From positions 1 through 60,176 of the forward strand of contig QIAU01000141.1 of assembly GCA_003225055.1 (NCBI GenBank): 60,176 nt of DNA, given 5' to 3'. The DNA is from Acidobacteriota bacterium. GTDB taxonomy: Bacteria; Acidobacteriota; Terriglobia; Terriglobales; Acidobacteriaceae. Numbering within the stretch: the first letter of the stretch is position 1; every line of letters starts with the position of its first letter. Shown in pieces: positions 49,305-58,134 of the stretch. A model generated the notes under the pieces. The model saw only the letters and a list, made by a program, of their open reading frames with translations. It ran no database searches and was not told the origin of the DNA. A program made the translations under genes and the position numbers.

Positions 49305-50780
49305 ATGAAATGGGTGTCAGGTATGGGTCCCAAACTCGTAATGCTTTCGGCTCTTGCCCTTTCCGGGCTTGTTTTTGCCCAGGCTCAGTCCAGGCCACAA
49401 TCCCGCACCACGCAGCCTCGCCCGCCGGAGCCCGCCGCTATTTCCCGCGTCAAGATCCTGCTAGAGAAGGATTCGCCGGCCGTAGAAATTCTTGCCACGC
49501 GGGCGGTAGTTCCGAGCATCACCAAGCTGCAGAACCCACCCCGCCTGGTCATTGACCTGCCCAACTGCAATGTGTCGGGAGAGAAAAAGCGAATAGCGGT
49601 CAACCGCGGTGACATTCTCGCCGTTCGCTTGGGCCAGTTCCAAAACAAGCCGCCTGTAGTTCGCGTGGTTGTGGACCTGGCCAAGCCGCATAGCTATACC
49701 TGGGACTCAGCCGGCAATCGGCTCGTGGTGCGTTTGCACTTGGAGGGGAAAGAAGTGACGGCAAAGGCGCCCACACTCCCCGTTTTGAGTAAAGCCCCGC
49801 AGCCGGTCGCCATTCCCGTCGCGGCGCCGCCAGGCGCTGGTACGCCGATTTGGGCGGATAAGCTGGCGGCTGGCTCCTCCATGTCAACTACCGACGACAC
49901 CACCGTGCTGCGCTTGACCCGAGGCGGTGAAATCCATGTTTGTCCCGGAACGACCGTCTCCATCGCCCACTCAAAAGATGGTCCCGACTTGCTGCTTGGT
50001 ATGGGCGTGGGTGCCGTGGAAACGCATTACGCCTTGGAAAATTCGGCTGACTCCATCGTGACCCCAGATTTCCGTATTCTCCTGCGCGGTCCGGGCGAGT
50101 TCCACTATGCAATCGCTGCCGATTCTCACGGCAACACCTGCGTGCGCCCGCTGCCCGGCGATACGGCCCCCATCATTGTCTCGGAACTTATAGGAGATGC
50201 CGTATTCAGAGTGCCGACCGGCGAGCAATATGTTTTTCATGGGGGACGTTTGAATCCTGCTGATATAAGTCCGCGGGGAGCTCGCCCGACCAACGTCGAC
50301 TTTGCATTTCCGCTCGGTTGCGGCTGTCCGGCAGCCTCCACACCGCCAGTGATGCTAGCTTCTTTGCCGCCTACCCCCGTAATGCCGCAACCGAATTCCT
50401 CAGCGGTCCGCCTGGCGCAAGCCGGTGACCTGGCAAGCCCCTTACTTCCTCGTGCCGGGGGCGCGCCGCCTTCGCAATTGAAGACGCCACAAACGGCAAC
50501 GGTACGGGACTCTCACGCAAGGGACATGCACATACAAGTGGAGGCCCGCGTGGTATACCCAGCCCCAAATCAGCCAGCAACCGGGCAGCCGGGCGCTACT
50601 CTACAATCGAATCTCAAATCCGTAGGCCCGGCCCCAGCCGAGTCGCCCTCGACCCTTATCTTAGGACCTCCTTCTTCGGCGGACGCAAAGGAGTTCTCCC
50701 CTGATAAGAAACGGACACGGAAAACGAACAAGGGTGTATTCGGCAAGATCAAGGGTTTCTTCGGGAAGGTTTTCCGCTAA
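49305..50780 (+). CDS. Exported AMIN-domain protein with FecR-like middle
   Basis: A 491-residue protein. The N-terminus holds a signal peptide (LVMLSALALSGLVFAQAQS). An AMIN domain follows at roughly 35-125 (PSITKLQNPPRLVIDLPNCN, then VRLGQFQNKPPVVRVVVDLA), the module that localises proteins to septal or pilus-secretin peptidoglycan. The middle (about 180-335) resembles a FecR-like beta domain (LRLTRGGEIHVCPGTTVSIA). The C-terminus is low complexity and ends very basic (KGVFGKIKGFFGKVFR), a possible amphipathic membrane anchor. ATG 49323 is the alternative start. The pairing with a GAF-TonB protein suggests an envelope assembly role. Confidence 0.74.
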   Translation: MKWVSGMGPKLVMLSALALSGLVFAQAQSRPQSRTTQPRPPEPAAISRVKILLEKDSPAVEILATRAVVPSITKLQNPPRLVIDLPNCNVSGEKKRIAVNRGDILAVRLGQFQNKPPVVRVVVDLAKPHSYTWDSAGNRLVVRLHLEGKEVTAKAPTLPVLSKAPQPVAIPVAAPPGAGTPIWADKLAAGSSMSTTDDTTVLRLTRGGEIHVCPGTTVSIAHSKDGPDLLLGMGVGAVETHYALENSADSIVTPDFRILLRGPGEFHYAIAADSHGNTCVRPLPGDTAPIIVSELIGDAVFRVPTGEQYVFHGGRLNPADISPRGARPTNVDFAFPLGCGCPAASTPPVMLASLPPTPVMPQPNSSAVRLAQAGDLASPLLPRAGGAPPSQLKTPQTATVRDSHARDMHIQVEARVVYPAPNQPATGQPGATLQSNLKSVGPAPAESPSTLILGPPSSADAKEFSPDKKRTRKTNKGVFGKIKGFFGKVFR

Positions 50781-50895
50781 GCGACACCCGGCACAAAGCT
50801 CGCCGGCAGTCTCCTGCAAATCGGGAGCCTCCCACAAAACAGGTACCTTGCTTTTGGGCGCCCCAGTTCCTGGACGGCGGCAAGAGTAATTCTTA

Positions 50896-50952
50896 ATTAA
50901 CCGCCGAGACGGCAGAGTTCGCAGAGATATTTTGGTTTTTCTCGGCCTACTC
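50896..50952. repeat. ATTAACCGCAGAG-type dispersed repeat, copy 2
   Basis: ATTAACCGCCGAGACGGCAG is followed by AGTTCGCAGAGATATTTTGG. The element shares its start and GCAGAG words with 25825-25886. It lies in the gap between two convergent genes, where it might also help end transcription. Confidence 0.55.
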
Positions 50953-51037
50953 TAGGCTCAGTCTTTTTTGGCTGCCCCGTCGTTTCATAAGGAGAGCGGT
51001 CCCAATTGACGAGACTCTTCCGGGCGAGAGAATACCC

Positions 51038-51820
51038 TCACTTTTGCTTGATGGTTTGCGAGAGATCAATGAGTTTCTGGGGATCGCGAATCATAACTGC
51101 CTTGCGCAGGGTTTGGACGATCCCGCGCTGTTCCCACTCGCAAAGCAACCGGCTGACCGTAAACAGCGTAGTTCCGGTCATCTGCGCCAGTTCTTCGTGG
51201 GAGAGATCGATGCGGCTGGGATGGCTGCCATGATTTCCCTGCTCGAGCAGGCGGAACAACATCCTGGCCAGGCGGGGAGCTACTTGCTCGGTGGCCAACT
51301 CGAGGAAACGCTCCTCAAGCATGCGCAGACGATCCGACAAGATGCCTACTGCGTTGCGCCTTATGGCCGGAATGCGCTCTTCCAGGCTGAGAAAGGCGCG
51401 TGCATCCCAGCTCAGCACGTGGCACCGCTCGAGCGTTTGCGCCGTTAGTCGCTGCGCGCTGTTCGGCGTCAGACCGAGTCCACCCAGCACGTCTCCAGTT
51501 CTCCCGACACTAAAAATGACTTCCGTGCCGAAGCGGCTGAGTTGCGTCAGCTTCACCCGCCCCGAGACCAGCACCAGGACAAAGCGTACCGGGTCGCCTT
51601 CGCGAAAGATGGTCTGACGATCCGCGAACTGACGTTCCTGCGCCATCGAAGCCACTTCTGCGCACTCCGCAAGGGTTAGCCCGCGGAAGAGATTGATCTG
51701 CTGGATGCAGGAGACTCGGGCATTTAACGGTAGCACCCGGGAAGAGACAGGCGCGGCTATCGAAAGCTCGCGCACGAACATTTTCTCCGGAAGGACCTCA
51801 GGAGCATTACTACTTGGCAT
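51038..51820 (-). CDS. Crp/Fnr-family transcriptional regulator
   Basis: Started at ATG 51820 (MPSSNAPEVLPEKMFVRELS), it has 260 residues. The cyclic-nucleotide-like beta barrel shows IFREGDPVRFVLVLVSGRVK and RTGDVLGGLGLTPNSAQRLT. The long dimer helix reads ILSDRLRMLEERFLELATEQ. The C-terminal winged helix contains LSHEELAQMTGTTLFTVSRL and WEQRGIVQTLRKAVMIRDP. Only one N-terminal Cys is evident, so an FNR-type iron-sulfur cluster is unlikely. The cAMP pocket residues cannot be confirmed. An earlier start (51913) would add 31 residues. Nothing in the window is an obvious target. Confidence 0.88.
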   Translation of the reverse strand: MPSSNAPEVLPEKMFVRELSIAAPVSSRVLPLNARVSCIQQINLFRGLTLAECAEVASMAQERQFADRQTIFREGDPVRFVLVLVSGRVKLTQLSRFGTEVIFSVGRTGDVLGGLGLTPNSAQRLTAQTLERCHVLSWDARAFLSLEERIPAIRRNAVGILSDRLRMLEERFLELATEQVAPRLARMLFRLLEQGNHGSHPSRIDLSHEELAQMTGTTLFTVSRLLCEWEQRGIVQTLRKAVMIRDPQKLIDLSQTIKQK

Positions 51821-52017
51821 GCTGTTTTTCCCCACAAACAACTCTATTTGGACGGCAACTGCCTTACTGAGACGTCCGAAGCTGCCTTCGCAGCTGACGT
51901 CCGTTCCGTTCAAGCACCCTTAACGGGTCCAGATAACCGAACTTCAAGGTTGAGTGGGGAGGGCCTACCAGCTACATAAACCGATTGCTACATAAAAACC
52001 CTGTTCACAAACCCTGT

Positions 52018-52551
52018 TTACTCTCGCTTCGCGAGTACCTTTGATTCATCGCTCTGGCTTTCGTTCCTGACTGCTTTGGCATGGTGATTACGCTTGGAGC
52101 CTTTGTAGTCTTTGGCCGTGGCGACGTAGCAGGGCAAAGATGAGGACGGCTTTAACACCCTTATTTGTGGCGCATCGCTGCTGTACTGCAACGGGTGCGC
52201 GGCAAGCTGTGCCGCGCTGGCGTCGCAGTCGCGATCTCGAGTTGCTCGAAACGTAAGCACGATTTCGTAATCGCGAAGCTCTTCCGGGATGGGCGATTCA
52301 TAGGGCAAAAAACGAAACGAAAGACGCGCCAGATGCTCATCCCCATGCTTGTCCACGAGTTCGACTAAATAGGAATCGACGTTTTGGCTAAAAGCGCTCG
52401 CCGCTGCCGGGGCCTCGCGGGCGATCAGCCGGACATGAATGGTTTCTTGCTGTTTCTTGATGTAAAGGGATTCCGAGAAAGCAGGAAGCGCAGAACAGAT
52501 AAGCGCGGCAGATACCAGGAGAAAGTTGTTCGTGCTCAGAGCAAACCGCAT
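52018..52551 (-). CDS. Secreted hypothetical protein, 177 aa
   Basis: Residues 1-27 form a signal peptide (FLLVSAALICSALPAFS). The mature part is beta-rich and carries RLIAREAPAAASAF, LVELVDKHGDEHLARLSFRF, and PIPEELRDYEIVLTFRATRD, with a charged, Lys/Ser-rich tail. Two Cys residues (in RDCDASA and LPCYVATA) could pair. No domain is recognised. It follows the Crp/Fnr gene's promoter region in the same direction. Acidobacteriota often encode such exported orphans. Confidence 0.65.
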   Translation of the reverse strand: MRFALSTNNFLLVSAALICSALPAFSESLYIKKQQETIHVRLIAREAPAAASAFSQNVDSYLVELVDKHGDEHLARLSFRFLPYESPIPEELRDYEIVLTFRATRDRDCDASAAQLAAHPLQYSSDAPQIRVLKPSSSLPCYVATAKDYKGSKRNHHAKAVRNESQSDESKVLAKRE

Positions 52552-53220
52552 GGCTAGTGCCTCTCTATTTCTCAGCGGAACTCTCAGACGGAAGGGGGAT
52601 GACCGTCCCGGAGGATGAATAACATTTCTATCTGGCTAACTGGGCCTGCACGCTCGATTCCAATTGCAAGGTTCTAATCAAACTCCAAAATCTCAACAGC
52701 TTGCTGTCATTCCTGAGTAAATCACCTACAAACCATGTGCAACTAGTTTCCCCAAAAAAGACGGGGAATATTCTCAAAACTCAAGCAGTGGGGGAGTCAG
52801 CAGAGGTGGGTGAATATTAGCACGAACTCGGTCGAGCGCCAAGAGCCTAGTTTTGGCCTAGTTTTGGCTTGTTTTGGCCTAGTTTCAGCCAGAGCATAGT
52901 TTTGGCCCCTACCAGGCGCTGGGGGACGTACGAAAGTCGATCACGACAATCACGACAGTACCGGGTTGCTATTCTCTTGAATAGAGGAGGAAAATTGTCT
53001 GCCAGCCATGACGAAAGGATGTGATATTCTAATGCTCCCAACGCGCTGCCAGGTAAAGCGGGCAGGAGTAGCGTCCCCCTGATGAAAGTCCCCCTCGTCG
53101 TGCACTCAACCTGCTTTGGACGTATAAAGCCTGGCAGCAAGCGAATTTAAAGCGACGCCGAGCGCTATTGGCTCAAAGTTAACGCAGACACCCAGTCTTG
53201 CAGCAGTGGAGTAGAAGATC
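52552..53220. other. Long intergenic region before the metal-efflux genes
   Basis: A hairpin TTCCCC-n9-GGGGAA lies at 52748-52768. A tandem repeat (listed next) occupies 52845-52910. The 200 bp before the efflux genes carry no recognised metal-regulator site or riboswitch that I can support. No gene is convincing here. Confidence 0.5.
52845..52910. repeat. Tandem 11-bp repeat GCCTAGTTTTG
   Basis: Units GCCTAGTTTTG, GCCTAGTTTTG, GCTTGTTTTG and GCCTAGTTTCA follow in a row, and a further TAGTTTTGGCCC lies 10 bp on. The array ends near 52910. Confidence 0.8.
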
Positions 53221-54714
53221 ATGAATAAACCGGCGACAGTCGGTTCCGTAGTTGTGCTGTCCTTGGCTGCGTTCGTGGCCGGCCGCTATAGTGGCACTCC
53301 CAAGAGCACCGGCCATCCGAGTTCGAAACGCGTTCTTTACTACGTCGATCCCATGCATCCGGCATATCGCTCCGACAAGCCCGGGATCGCTCCCGACTGC
53401 GGAATGGCCCTGGAGCCGGTGTACGAGGGCGACGACCCGGCCGGCAAACTCCAGTTGGCGGCGGGCGCGGTCTCCATCAGTTCTGACAAACAGCAACTGA
53501 TCGGTCTTCGCGTGGAAGCCGTGGAGAAGAACTCCGGAACCCGTCTCACTCGCACCACCGGGAGGGTAGAAGCCGATGACAATCGCGTGTACCGTTTGAC
53601 GGCTGCCACGGAAGGTTGGGTGCAGTCTCTGGAGAATAATCCCGCCGGCACGATGGTCAAAAAGAACGAGCTGCTGGCGACGTTTTACAGCAGAGAGTTC
53701 CGCAATGCGCAGCAGGCCTATCTGGGTTCTTTGGCCAGCGTCGAAAGGCTGAGGTCCACTCGCCGCGAGGAGGACCCAAACAAGTCGAATGACGCCAATT
53801 TAAAGCTGAATGAGGAACAATTACGCGCTCTCGGAATGGGAGAGCCGCAGATTAAGGAACTGGTCAACACTCGGCAGACCACGCGCGACATTGCCGTAGT
53901 CTCGCCCACTGACGGCATTGTTTTAGCCCGCAACATTTCTCCCCAACAGAGATTCGATAAAGGAACCGAATTCTATCGCATAGGGGATCTCAGCAAAATA
54001 TGGATCATTGCCGATATCTTCGGCGAAAGCGAATTGTACGGGCTTCGCCCCGGCACGCGGGTCCGGGTCACGGTGCGCGAACTCGGGAAGACCATTTACG
54101 CGACGGTCAGTGATAACCCACCGTTGTTTGATCCCGCATCCCGCACTCTCAAGCTGCGCCTGGAGGCGAATAATCCGGGTTACCAGCTTCGGCCTGACAT
54201 GTTCGTAGACGTGGAGTTCACGGCCAAGGCGCCGGCCGGGATCTCCATTCCCGAAGAAGCGGTCCTGGACAGCGGCATGCACAAAATCGTGTATGTCGAA
54301 ACCAGCGACGGCGTCTTTGAGCCTCGCGCCGTGGAAATAGGGACCACGTACGGCGATCGGGTTACGATCACACGCGGGCTGGCCGAAGGCGAGCGCGTCG
54401 TAACCTCAGGAAATTTTCTGATCGACTCGGAAAGCCGCATGCGCTCCTCTGCAGTGGTTTCTTCTGGCGTGAAGCAGGAGGCGAGGCAGCACTCGACTAA
54501 CCGGGCGGTCGCGACGCGTGATCCCGTCTGCGGCATGCCACTGGATTCCGGCAAGCTCCATTCGAGTTTCCGCCGGGAAACGTACCGGGGAGAAACTTAC
54601 GTCTTCTGTTCGGAAAAATGCCAGAAGAAGTTCCAGCAGGACCCGGCCAAATACGTCGGGGAGAAATTGGGAAGCACTGCCAGCCTCCAGCCAGAGATCG
54701 AGGCGGCTCGATGA
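53221..54714 (+). CDS. RND efflux adaptor (CusB type) with heavy-metal-binding and YHS domains
   Basis: A 497-residue periplasmic adaptor. After an N-terminal membrane/signal segment (VVVLSLAAFVAGRYS), residues 40-68 read YVDPMHPAYRSDKPGIAPDC and GMALEPVY, the heavy-metal-binding domain pattern. The adaptor core has WVQSLENNPAGTMVKKNELL, DGIVLARNISPQQRFDKGTE, and VDVEFTAKAPAGISIPEEAV. The C-terminus (about 436-486) is a YHS domain (RDPVCGMPLDSGKLHSSFR, then YVFCSEKCQKKFQQDP). The stop overlaps the pump gene by 4 nt. Copper or silver export is likely, but the metal is not proven by sequence. Confidence 0.92.
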   Translation: MNKPATVGSVVVLSLAAFVAGRYSGTPKSTGHPSSKRVLYYVDPMHPAYRSDKPGIAPDCGMALEPVYEGDDPAGKLQLAAGAVSISSDKQQLIGLRVEAVEKNSGTRLTRTTGRVEADDNRVYRLTAATEGWVQSLENNPAGTMVKKNELLATFYSREFRNAQQAYLGSLASVERLRSTRREEDPNKSNDANLKLNEEQLRALGMGEPQIKELVNTRQTTRDIAVVSPTDGIVLARNISPQQRFDKGTEFYRIGDLSKIWIIADIFGESELYGLRPGTRVRVTVRELGKTIYATVSDNPPLFDPASRTLKLRLEANNPGYQLRPDMFVDVEFTAKAPAGISIPEEAVLDSGMHKIVYVETSDGVFEPRAVEIGTTYGDRVTITRGLAEGERVVTSGNFLIDSESRMRSSAVVSSGVKQEARQHSTNRAVATRDPVCGMPLDSGKLHSSFRRETYRGETYVFCSEKCQKKFQQDPAKYVGEKLGSTASLQPEIEAAR

Positions 54715-57700
54715 TCAATCGCATCATCAGCTTTTCCGCGAAAAATAAGTTTCTCGTCTTCGCGATGGTGGCGGCCGCTTGTTTCTGGGGTGCCTGGTCG
54801 ATCGTACGTCTTCCACTCGATGCAACTCCGGATTTAAGCGAGATCCAGGTCATTATTCTTTCCCGCTGGGACCGCAGCCCCGACATCATTGAAGACCAGG
54901 TGACCTACCCGATCATTACGGCCATGACGGGCGCGCCGAAAGTTAAGACGGTGCGCGGCATCTCCGATTTCGGCTTCTCCTATGTCTACGTAATCTTCGA
55001 GGAAGGAACCGACATCTACTGGGCGCGTTCCAGGACACTCGAATATCTTTCCGGAGTTACTGCGCGGCTGCCGCAGGATGTCCGAACCGAGATCGGGCCC
55101 GATGCCACCGCGCTTGGCTGGGTCTTTCAATACGTTCTTAAGGACGAGTCGGGAAAACACAACCTGGGCGAACTGCGTTCCTACCAGGACTGGTATTTGA
55201 AGTACTACCTCAAGGCTGTGCCCGGGGTTTCAGAGGTAGCTTCGCTGGGTGGATTCACACAGCAATACCAAGTGAATGTCGATCCCAACCGCCTGCGCTC
55301 TTATGGCATCCCGATCTCGCGCGTAGCGGATGCCGTCCGCGCCGGCAACAGCGAGGCGGGAGCTCGCCTTTTGGAATTCGGGGGTGCCGAGTACATGATT
55401 CGCGGCCGCGGCTACATGCGGTCCCCACAAGACCTGGAAGAAACCGTTCTCGCGTCCGTCGATGGCACGCCCATCCGTATTAAAGATGTGGGTAGAGTCG
55501 TTGTGGGCCCGGACATCCGGCGCGGTACCGCCGACTTCGATGGTAGCGGCGAAGTGGTGTCCGGAATTGTCATCATGCGCGAGGGTAGCAATGCTCTCGA
55601 GGTGATTAGGCGGGTTAAGGCTCGTCTCAAGGAAATCGAGCCGGGTCTGCCGGCAGGCGTGAAGGTCGTGCCCGTATACGATCGCTCGGAACTGATTGAG
55701 CGCTCCATCTCCAGCGCAAGCCGCACCTTGCTCGAGGTGATTCTCACCGTCGTCATCGTCATCCTGATTTTCCTCTGGCATTTTCCCAGTGCGGTCATTC
55801 CCGTCGTTACGATCCCGGTTTCCGTTTTGCTTACCTTCATCCCGCTGCACTATGCGGGCGTGAGCATCAACATCATGTCGCTGGCCGGCCTGGCTATCGC
55901 CTGTGGTGAACTGGTGGACGCGGCGATCGTGGTGGTCGAGCAAACGCACAAGAAGTTAGAAATTTACCAGCGCTCCGGCCAGGCCTTCTCGCATAGCGAA
56001 GTGATTCTCGAAGCCGTGAAGGAAGTGACCGGCCCGACATTCTTTGCCTTGCTGGTGATCGCGGTCTCCTTTCTGCCCGTGCTTGTGCTCGAAGGCCAGG
56101 AAGGGAAGCTCTTCCGGCCTCTTGCGTACACCAAGAATTTCGCCATGCTGGTGGCGGCGGTGCTGGCCATCACTTTGAATCCGGCCCTTCGTCTGCTGCT
56201 GGTTCGGCATCGTCCGGCACTTGCTGTCAAAGATAAGTTTCAGCGTGTTTTGGATTCGCTGCTGGGCGGCCGCGTCCGCGCTCAGGAAGATCATCCCATC
56301 ACAGGGCCTCTGATGCGGCTCTACGATCCCATTGTGCGCTGGACGCTCCGTTGGAAAACCCAGGTGATCGTAGGCGCGCTGCTAATCGTAACTTTGACGA
56401 TTCCGCTGTTCTGGCGAATTGGCTCGGAATTCATGCCAACCCTGGAGGAGGGCTCGCTTCTTTACATGCCTTCGACCATGCCGGGTATTTCCATAGCCGA
56501 GTCTCAAAAACTTCTACAGGCGACGGATCAGATCTTGAGAGCTTTCCCTGAGGTCGATCACGTTTTGGGGAAGGCCGGTCGCGCCGATACGGCCACCGAT
56601 CCCGCGCCGCTCTCGATGCTCGAAACCGTGATTGTCCTTAAGCCCCACTCGCGGTGGCCTAAGGCGCATGTGTGGTATTCCTCGTGGGCTCCGGTCTGGT
56701 TGCTTCCCGTGCTGCGGCACATTACTCCGGATCACTTCTCGCAACAGCAGTTGGTGGCCGAGATGAACGAAGCCCTTCAGATTCCCGGTGTATCGAATTC
56801 CTGGACGATGCCCATCCGCGGCCGCATCGAGATGCTAAGTACGGGCATTCGAACGCCCATCGGCCTGAAGATCCAGGGCGATGACGTGCAACAGATTCAG
56901 GAAGTCGGCCACCAGGTGGAAAAAGTTCTTGACAGCATCGCCGGAACCCGCAGCGTATTCGCGGAGCGCACCGGGCAAGGGTACTTTCTCGACGTGGTTT
57001 GGGATCGTCCGGCGCTCGCCCGCTATGGTCTCTCGGTTGAAGATGCCCAGAATGTTCTCTCGACGGCTGTAGGTGGCGACAATGTCAGCACAATGATTGA
57101 AGGCCGCGAGCGTTATCCCATTAATGTCCGCTACTTGCGCGATTTTCGCTCCGACATTGAGTCGCTGAGTAAAGTGTTGGTTTCCACGAGCGGAGAAAAA
57201 CAAATTCCCCTCTCCGAGTTGGCCACCATTCGCACGCTTACCGGCCCGGCGATGATTCGCAACGAAAACGGATTGCTTACGGGATACGTATTCGTTGATG
57301 TCGCGGGCCTGGCGCCCGGGGATTACGTCGAGCATGCACGACGCGAGCTAAGCACCCGGGTAAAGCTTCCGGCTGGCTACACCATCCAATGGAGCGGCCA
57401 GTTCGAATCGGCCGAGCGTGTACGCCATCGCTTGCTGCTCATCGTGCCGGTGACGATTGCCATCATCCTTTTTCTGCTGTACTCGAATACCCGCTCCTTC
57501 GTGAAGACCATGATCGTTACCCTGGCCGTGCCATTCTCGGCTGTGGGGGCTCTATGGACGGTTTATGCCATGGGCTACAACATGAGCATCGCGGTCTGGG
57601 TAGGCATCATCGCGTTGCTCGGCATCGATGCTGAAACCGGCGTGTTCATGCTGCTCTATCTTGACCTTGCCTATGAGAAGGCAAAGGGCGAGCACTCCCA

Positions 57701-58037
57701 TCTCACGCGGCCGCAGCTTTACGAAGCCATTGTGGAAGGCGCGGCCAAGCGCCTCCGTCCCAAGTTCATGACTTTCGCCACCATGAGCATCGGACTGATT
57801 CCGATTCTCTGGTCCAACGGCACTGGATCGGAGATCATGAAGCGAATTGCGGCGCCCATGGTTGGCGGGATTGTGACTTCGTTTATTCTCGAACTGCTGG
57901 TATATCCCGCCATTTACGCGGTATGGAGGGAAAAGGCTCTGGCGAAGGAGCCTGCTGCAAGCGAGCTGGTGACAAGCTATCTGGGATCTTCGGAAGGGAA
58001 ACGAGATGATCTGGTAACTCTGTCGCTGCCGCGATAG
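54711..58037 (+). CDS. RND heavy-metal efflux pump (CusA/CzcA type)
   Basis: A 1108-residue inner-membrane proton-driven pump started at ATG 54711. The N-terminal helix is FSAKNKFLVFAMVAAACFWG. The first porter region contains LDATPDLSEIQVIILSRWDR and DQVTYPIITAMTGAPKVKTV. The membrane blocks are clear: VVIVILIFLWHFPSAVIPVV, INIMSLAGLAIACGELVDAA and AVPFSAVGALWTVYAMGYNM. MSIAVWVGIIALLGIDAETG and MKRIAAPMVGGIVTSFILEL close the second half. Family length and order are normal. The outer-membrane channel gene is not next door. Confidence 0.94.
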   Translation: MINRIISFSAKNKFLVFAMVAAACFWGAWSIVRLPLDATPDLSEIQVIILSRWDRSPDIIEDQVTYPIITAMTGAPKVKTVRGISDFGFSYVYVIFEEGTDIYWARSRTLEYLSGVTARLPQDVRTEIGPDATALGWVFQYVLKDESGKHNLGELRSYQDWYLKYYLKAVPGVSEVASLGGFTQQYQVNVDPNRLRSYGIPISRVADAVRAGNSEAGARLLEFGGAEYMIRGRGYMRSPQDLEETVLASVDGTPIRIKDVGRVVVGPDIRRGTADFDGSGEVVSGIVIMREGSNALEVIRRVKARLKEIEPGLPAGVKVVPVYDRSELIERSISSASRTLLEVILTVVIVILIFLWHFPSAVIPVVTIPVSVLLTFIPLHYAGVSINIMSLAGLAIACGELVDAAIVVVEQTHKKLEIYQRSGQAFSHSEVILEAVKEVTGPTFFALLVIAVSFLPVLVLEGQEGKLFRPLAYTKNFAMLVAAVLAITLNPALRLLLVRHRPALAVKDKFQRVLDSLLGGRVRAQEDHPITGPLMRLYDPIVRWTLRWKTQVIVGALLIVTLTIPLFWRIGSEFMPTLEEGSLLYMPSTMPGISIAESQKLLQATDQILRAFPEVDHVLGKAGRADTATDPAPLSMLETVIVLKPHSRWPKAHVWYSSWAPVWLLPVLRHITPDHFSQQQLVAEMNEALQIPGVSNSWTMPIRGRIEMLSTGIRTPIGLKIQGDDVQQIQEVGHQVEKVLDSIAGTRSVFAERTGQGYFLDVVWDRPALARYGLSVEDAQNVLSTAVGGDNVSTMIEGRERYPINVRYLRDFRSDIESLSKVLVSTSGEKQIPLSELATIRTLTGPAMIRNENGLLTGYVFVDVAGLAPGDYVEHARRELSTRVKLPAGYTIQWSGQFESAERVRHRLLLIVPVTIAIILFLLYSNTRSFVKTMIVTLAVPFSAVGALWTVYAMGYNMSIAVWVGIIALLGIDAETGVFMLLYLDLAYEKAKGEHSHLTRPQLYEAIVEGAAKRLRPKFMTFATMSIGLIPILWSNGTGSEIMKRIAAPMVGGIVTSFILELLVYPAIYAVWREKALAKEPAASELVTSYLGSSEGKRDDLVTLSLPR

Positions 58038-58134
58038 TGACCATCGGAATCGCGAGATCACGTTCACGCACCCAAGCGGCGGCTGCACTTCAAATGTAAC
58101 AGCATCGATTTCGTCATTTTAGGAGAGCCAAACC

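Noticed and set aside
52847-53140. Small protein with a KLGQNKPKLGQN end
   Set aside because: The repeated residues come only from the tandem DNA repeat.
52552-53220. Cobalamin or metal riboswitch before the efflux genes
   Set aside because: A GCCAGG-like box was noticed but no conserved riboswitch core could be assembled around it.
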